In this document: in pieces, positions 6,512 through 8,772 of the stretch
Position numbering within the stretch: position 1 is the first letter of the stretch
Layout: each line of letters opens with the position of its first letter
Origin: an uncultured Flavobacteriaceae bacterium
GTDB lineage: Bacteria; Bacteroidota; Bacteroidia; Flavobacteriales; Flavobacteriaceae
Assembly: GCA_947311745.1 (NCBI GenBank)
Contig: CAMZLT010000100.1
Location: forward strand, 1-8,772
Reading direction: 5' to 3'
DNA length: 8,772 nucleotides
Notes under the pieces: model-generated
Seen by the model: only the letters and a program-made list of their open reading frames with translations
Databases searched by the model: none
What the model was told of the DNA's origin: nothing
Program-made: the position numbers and the translations under genes

Positions 6512-7633
6512 TTGACTAAAAACTTACATATTGTTTCTTTTGACGTGCCATTTCCTGCAAATTACGGTGGTGTTATCGATGTTTTTTACAAAATAAAAGC
6601 ACTACATAAATTAGGTGTAAAAATTTGGCTACATACATACGAATATGGTAGAGGTAAACAAGATGAATTACTAAAATATTGCGAAAAAATTACCTATTAC
6701 AAACGCTCAAAATCACCATTGAATTTACTATCAAGAAAACCATTTATTGTAAAATCAAGAAGCGATAGTAATTTAATAAAAAACCTAAAAAAAGATAAGA
6801 ATCCAATTCTTTTTGAAGGATTGCATACTACGTATCCGTTAATAGATTTTGAATTTAACGATAGAATAGTATTGATTCGTTCGCATAATATTGAACATAA
6901 ATATTACGATGGCTTAGCAAAAAGCACGAATAGTATTTCTAGGAAATCCTTTTTTAAACAAGAAGCAAGAAAACTAAAACACTACGAAAAAATAGTAAAA
7001 AAAGCAAATTACATTTTAACCATTTCACCATTTGAACAACAATATTTTAGTAAAAAATACGGTTCTATTGCTAAATACATCCCTGTTTTTCATAAAAATG
7101 AAGCAATAATAAAGCTTTCCGATACAGGTAAATTTGCATTATATCATGGTGATTTACGCGTATCGGATAATCAAAAAGCAGCTCTTTTTTTAATAGATGT
7201 TTTTAAAAAATCTGATATACCTCTTGTTATCGCAAGCAGTTATTCAAATACCGAAGTAGAAACAAAAATTAAAGGACACAATAATATTAAATTTGTATTT
7301 TTAAATACTAAAGACAACCAACAATTAAATACTTTATTTACAAATGCACATATAAATGTTTTACCGACTTTTCAAAAAACAGGCATTAAATTAAAATTAA
7401 TTCACGCACTTTTTCAAAGTAGGTTTTGTGTAGTAAATAGTGCAATGGTTATCGATACAGGTTTAGAGTCTTTATGTGAAATTGCCGATACACCAAATGA
7501 TTTTTTAAAAGCAGTTACCAATTGTTTTACTAAAAATTACGATGCATCTGAAATAGATAAACGAAAGCAGATTTTAAAACCATTTAATACTTTAGAAAAT
7601 GCCAAAAAAATAGTTGAATTATGCAGCCTTTAA
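6512..7633 (+). CDS. GT-B glycosyltransferase (group 1 type), probable TTG start
   Basis: The product of about 373 residues has the two-domain layout of GT-B enzymes. Numbered from TTG 6512, the N-terminal half opens with LHIVSFDVPFPANYGG (about 5-20), the acceptor-side glycine loop, and contains RSHNIEHKYY (123-132). The C-terminal half has a strand and loop at ALYHGDLRV (209-217) and TGIKLKLIHAL (290-300), which corresponds to the nucleotide-sugar binding region of group 1 transferases. No ATG is available near the conserved N-terminus; TTG 6512 gives MTKNLHIVSFD, a natural start, while TTG 6473 would overlap the patatin gene and add 13 residues without family character. The gene begins 29 bases after the patatin stop and overlaps the GHMP kinase start by 13 bases, so the three are probably co-transcribed. 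No signal peptide or membrane segment is seen, so it acts in the cytoplasm or at the inner membrane face. Sugar donor and acceptor cannot be told. Confidence 0.8.
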   Translation: MTKNLHIVSFDVPFPANYGGVIDVFYKIKALHKLGVKIWLHTYEYGRGKQDELLKYCEKITYYKRSKSPLNLLSRKPFIVKSRSDSNLIKNLKKDKNPILFEGLHTTYPLIDFEFNDRIVLIRSHNIEHKYYDGLAKSTNSISRKSFFKQEARKLKHYEKIVKKANYILTISPFEQQYFSKKYGSIAKYIPVFHKNEAIIKLSDTGKFALYHGDLRVSDNQKAALFLIDVFKKSDIPLVIASSYSNTEVETKIKGHNNIKFVFLNTKDNQQLNTLFTNAHINVLPTFQKTGIKLKLIHALFQSRFCVVNSAMVIDTGLESLCEIADTPNDFLKAVTNCFTKNYDASEIDKRKQILKPFNTLENAKKIVELCSL

Positions 7634-8568
7634 AATTTTATAGCAACGGAAAACTTTTAATTACAGCAGAATATCTAGTGCTAAACGGAGCAAAAGCATT
7701 GGCATTACCAACTATTTTCGGACAAACATTACAGGTAAAACAAATAAAAGACAACACAGCTAGTATTTATTGGAAAAGCTACGATTACGATAAAAAAATT
7801 TGGTTTGAAGCTAGTTTTACAACCGAAAATTTTAAAATTATTGCTTTTGAAAATTTATCGAATTCCTCTAAAAAAATTGCGTTAAAACTACAAGAAATTT
7901 TACAAAAATGCAGAGAATTAAATTCCTCTTTTTTAAAATCAAGGGATACTTTTTTTGTCCAAACGTATTTAACATTTCCTAAAAATTGGGGTTTAGGTAC
8001 ATCCTCAACTTTAATTAATAATATTGCAAAATGGGCAAATATTAATGCTTTTACCTTACAATTTTCGGTTTTTGGAGGAAGTGCTTACGATATTGCTTGT
8101 GCACAAAACGATTTACCTATTTTGTACCAATTAAAAAATAAAATTCCAAGAATAACAAAAGCAATATTTCAACCAAAATTTAGCAATAACTTATTTTTTG
8201 TTTACCTAAACCAAAAAAAAAATAGTAGAGATGCTATTGCTCATTATCAAAAAAAACAAATAGATTTACAGCCAATAATTTCGCAAATAAATACTATAAC
8301 CAATCAATTATTAGATATCGATATTTGTTTGAAAAAATTTGAAAATTTACTTGAAAAACACGAGCAAATTATTTCAGATATTATCCAAATAAAACCAATA
8401 AAACAACAATTATTTTCTGATTATTTCGGAACAATAAAAAGCCTTGGAGCTTGGGAAGGCGATTTTATTTTAGTAACAGGAAACGAAAAAACACCTGCAT
8501 ATTTTAAAAATAAAGGATATACTACCATTTTAAAATATACAGATATAATTTATAACTCTCACTCATAA
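7621..8568 (+). CDS. GYDIA-type GHMP kinase, substrate unknown
   Basis: The 315-residue protein has the GHMP small-molecule kinase layout. The N-terminal motif is FYSNGKLLITAEYLVLNG (6-23). The ATP-binding loop is PKNWGLGTSST (120-130). The signature GGSAYDIACA (152-161) corresponds to the GSGYDIA motif that names this Bacteroidota family, here with Ala155 in place of Gly, and Asp157 is the likely catalytic acid. The C-terminal motif KSLGAWEGDFIL (273-284) has Glu279 where I recall a second Gly. The GSGxDxA motif resembles phosphomevalonate kinase, and Flavobacteria use the mevalonate route, so a role in isoprenoid precursor synthesis is plausible, but that is inference. Its ATG overlaps the end of the glycosyltransferase gene by 13 bases in another frame, suggesting translational coupling. 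The last residues (NSHS) are encoded by the start of a short TCA-rich repeat tract, so the natural C-terminus may have been altered. Confidence 0.82.
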   Translation: MQPLKFYSNGKLLITAEYLVLNGAKALALPTIFGQTLQVKQIKDNTASIYWKSYDYDKKIWFEASFTTENFKIIAFENLSNSSKKIALKLQEILQKCRELNSSFLKSRDTFFVQTYLTFPKNWGLGTSSTLINNIAKWANINAFTLQFSVFGGSAYDIACAQNDLPILYQLKNKIPRITKAIFQPKFSNNLFFVYLNQKKNSRDAIAHYQKKQIDLQPIISQINTITNQLLDIDICLKKFENLLEKHEQIISDIIQIKPIKQQLFSDYFGTIKSLGAWEGDFILVTGNEKTPAYFKNKGYTTILKYTDIIYNSHS

Positions 8569-8598
8569 TTCATAAGTCATCACTCACAACTCATCACT
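8555..8598 (+). repeat. Short degenerate ACTCATAA/TCATCACT repeat tract
   Basis: From the end of the GHMP kinase into the gap the DNA is built of near copies of a CA/TCA-rich unit: ACTCATAA (8561-8568), TTCATAAG, then TCATCACT twice (8577-8584 and 8591-8598, 14 bases apart). Almost no G occurs in this strand over the tract. It looks like slippage-derived low-complexity sequence and supplies the kinase stop codon. No terminator is seen here. Confidence 0.5.
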
Positions 8599-8615
8599 AT
8601 AAACCAACAATTCCG

Positions 8616-8623
8616 TATATTTG
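8616..8623 (+). promoter_or_regulatory. Candidate -7 element (TATATTTG) of the mutS promoter
   Basis: TATATTTG matches TAnnTTTG exactly and ends 21 bases before the TTG start of mutS. No TTG at the -33 position was found; that region is the TCA-rich repeat tract. Confidence 0.45.
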
Positions 8624-8644
8624 CTTTTCAAAAAATAAAAAACC

Positions 8645-8772
8645 TTGGCAAAAACAAAAAGAGTAACACCTTTAATGAAACAATACAACGCTATTAAAGT
8701 AAAATATCCTGATGCGATGTTACTTTTTAGAGTTGGAGATTTTTACGAAACTTTTGGCGAAGACGCAATAAA
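8645..8772 (+). CDS. mutS: DNA mismatch repair protein MutS, N-terminal part (runs off the window)
   Basis: The 42 complete codons read MAKTKRVTPLMKQYN, then VKYPDAMLLFRVGDFYETFGEDA, the start of the mismatch-binding domain I of MutS, which recognises mispaired bases and then recruits MutL. The FYE motif (Phe-Tyr-Glu at about 33-35), whose Phe stacks on the mismatch and whose Glu contacts the base, is intact. I start at TTG 8645 because the residues from Ala2 on match the usual Flavobacterial N-terminus; the first ATG in frame (8675) would remove the ten conserved residues before Met11. The gene continues past the right edge. It is on the same strand as the kinase, 76 bases downstream, and probably has its own promoter. 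Confidence 0.93.
   Translation, partial: MAKTKRVTPLMKQYNAIKVKYPDAMLLFRVGDFYETFGEDAI

Noticed and set aside
1..8772. CRISPR array, toxin-antitoxin pair, phage or defence genes
   Set aside because: No regularly spaced repeats and no signature proteins; all long frames are accounted for by the listed genes.

Overview
The window looks like chromosomal DNA of a marine-type Flavobacteriaceae (Bacteroidota). It is very AT-rich, start codons have no Shine-Dalgarno sequence, and several genes are preceded by the Bacteroidota -7 element TAnnTTTG. The sigma factor is the short Bacteroidota RpoD without region 1.1, and the protein set (patatin with POTRA and barrel, GYDIA-type GHMP kinase, MutS starting MAKTKRVTPLMKQYN) fits this family. 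I cannot fix the genus.

Left end (1-1298). The first 66 bases are the tail of an unidentified protein that may be an outer-membrane barrel. After 169 bases with no recognisable gene comes an open frame (236-985) that matches polynucleotide phosphorylase only from base 314 on. It holds the last helical piece, the KH domain, the S1 domain and an Arg/Asn/Asp-rich tail, while both RNase PH domains are absent and are not found upstream in any form. Because pnp, rpoD and rpe follow each other here as I recall for Flavobacteria, this seems to be the native pnp locus cut by a rearrangement, insertion or assembly join at about 313/314. The 313-base gap that follows holds a Rho-independent terminator, two more hairpins (one a perfect 15-bp stem with a G-rich loop just after a perfect -7 element) and a pair of identical-arm palindromes 30 bp apart over the probable promoter of the next gene.

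Middle (1299-3965). A 331-residue DNA-binding protein with an N-terminal helix-turn-helix sits between pnp and rpoD. It is followed by rpoD (primary sigma factor), a clear terminator, and rpe (ribulose-phosphate 3-epimerase) with its own -7 element.

Right part (4248-8568). Three tightly packed genes look like one operon: a type Vd (PlpD-like) patatin phospholipase with outer-membrane barrel, a GT-B glycosyltransferase that starts 29 bases later on a probable TTG, and a GYDIA-type GHMP kinase whose ATG overlaps the glycosyltransferase end by 13 bases. Together they suggest envelope lipid, glycan or isoprenoid work, but no shared pathway can be proven from sequence. The window ends inside the first 42 codons of mutS, read from a probable TTG start.

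The most interesting points are the beheaded pnp beside an inserted regulator gene, the twin-palindrome operator, and the G-loop hairpin RNA candidate. I see no CRISPR array, tRNA, rRNA, transposase or defence system.
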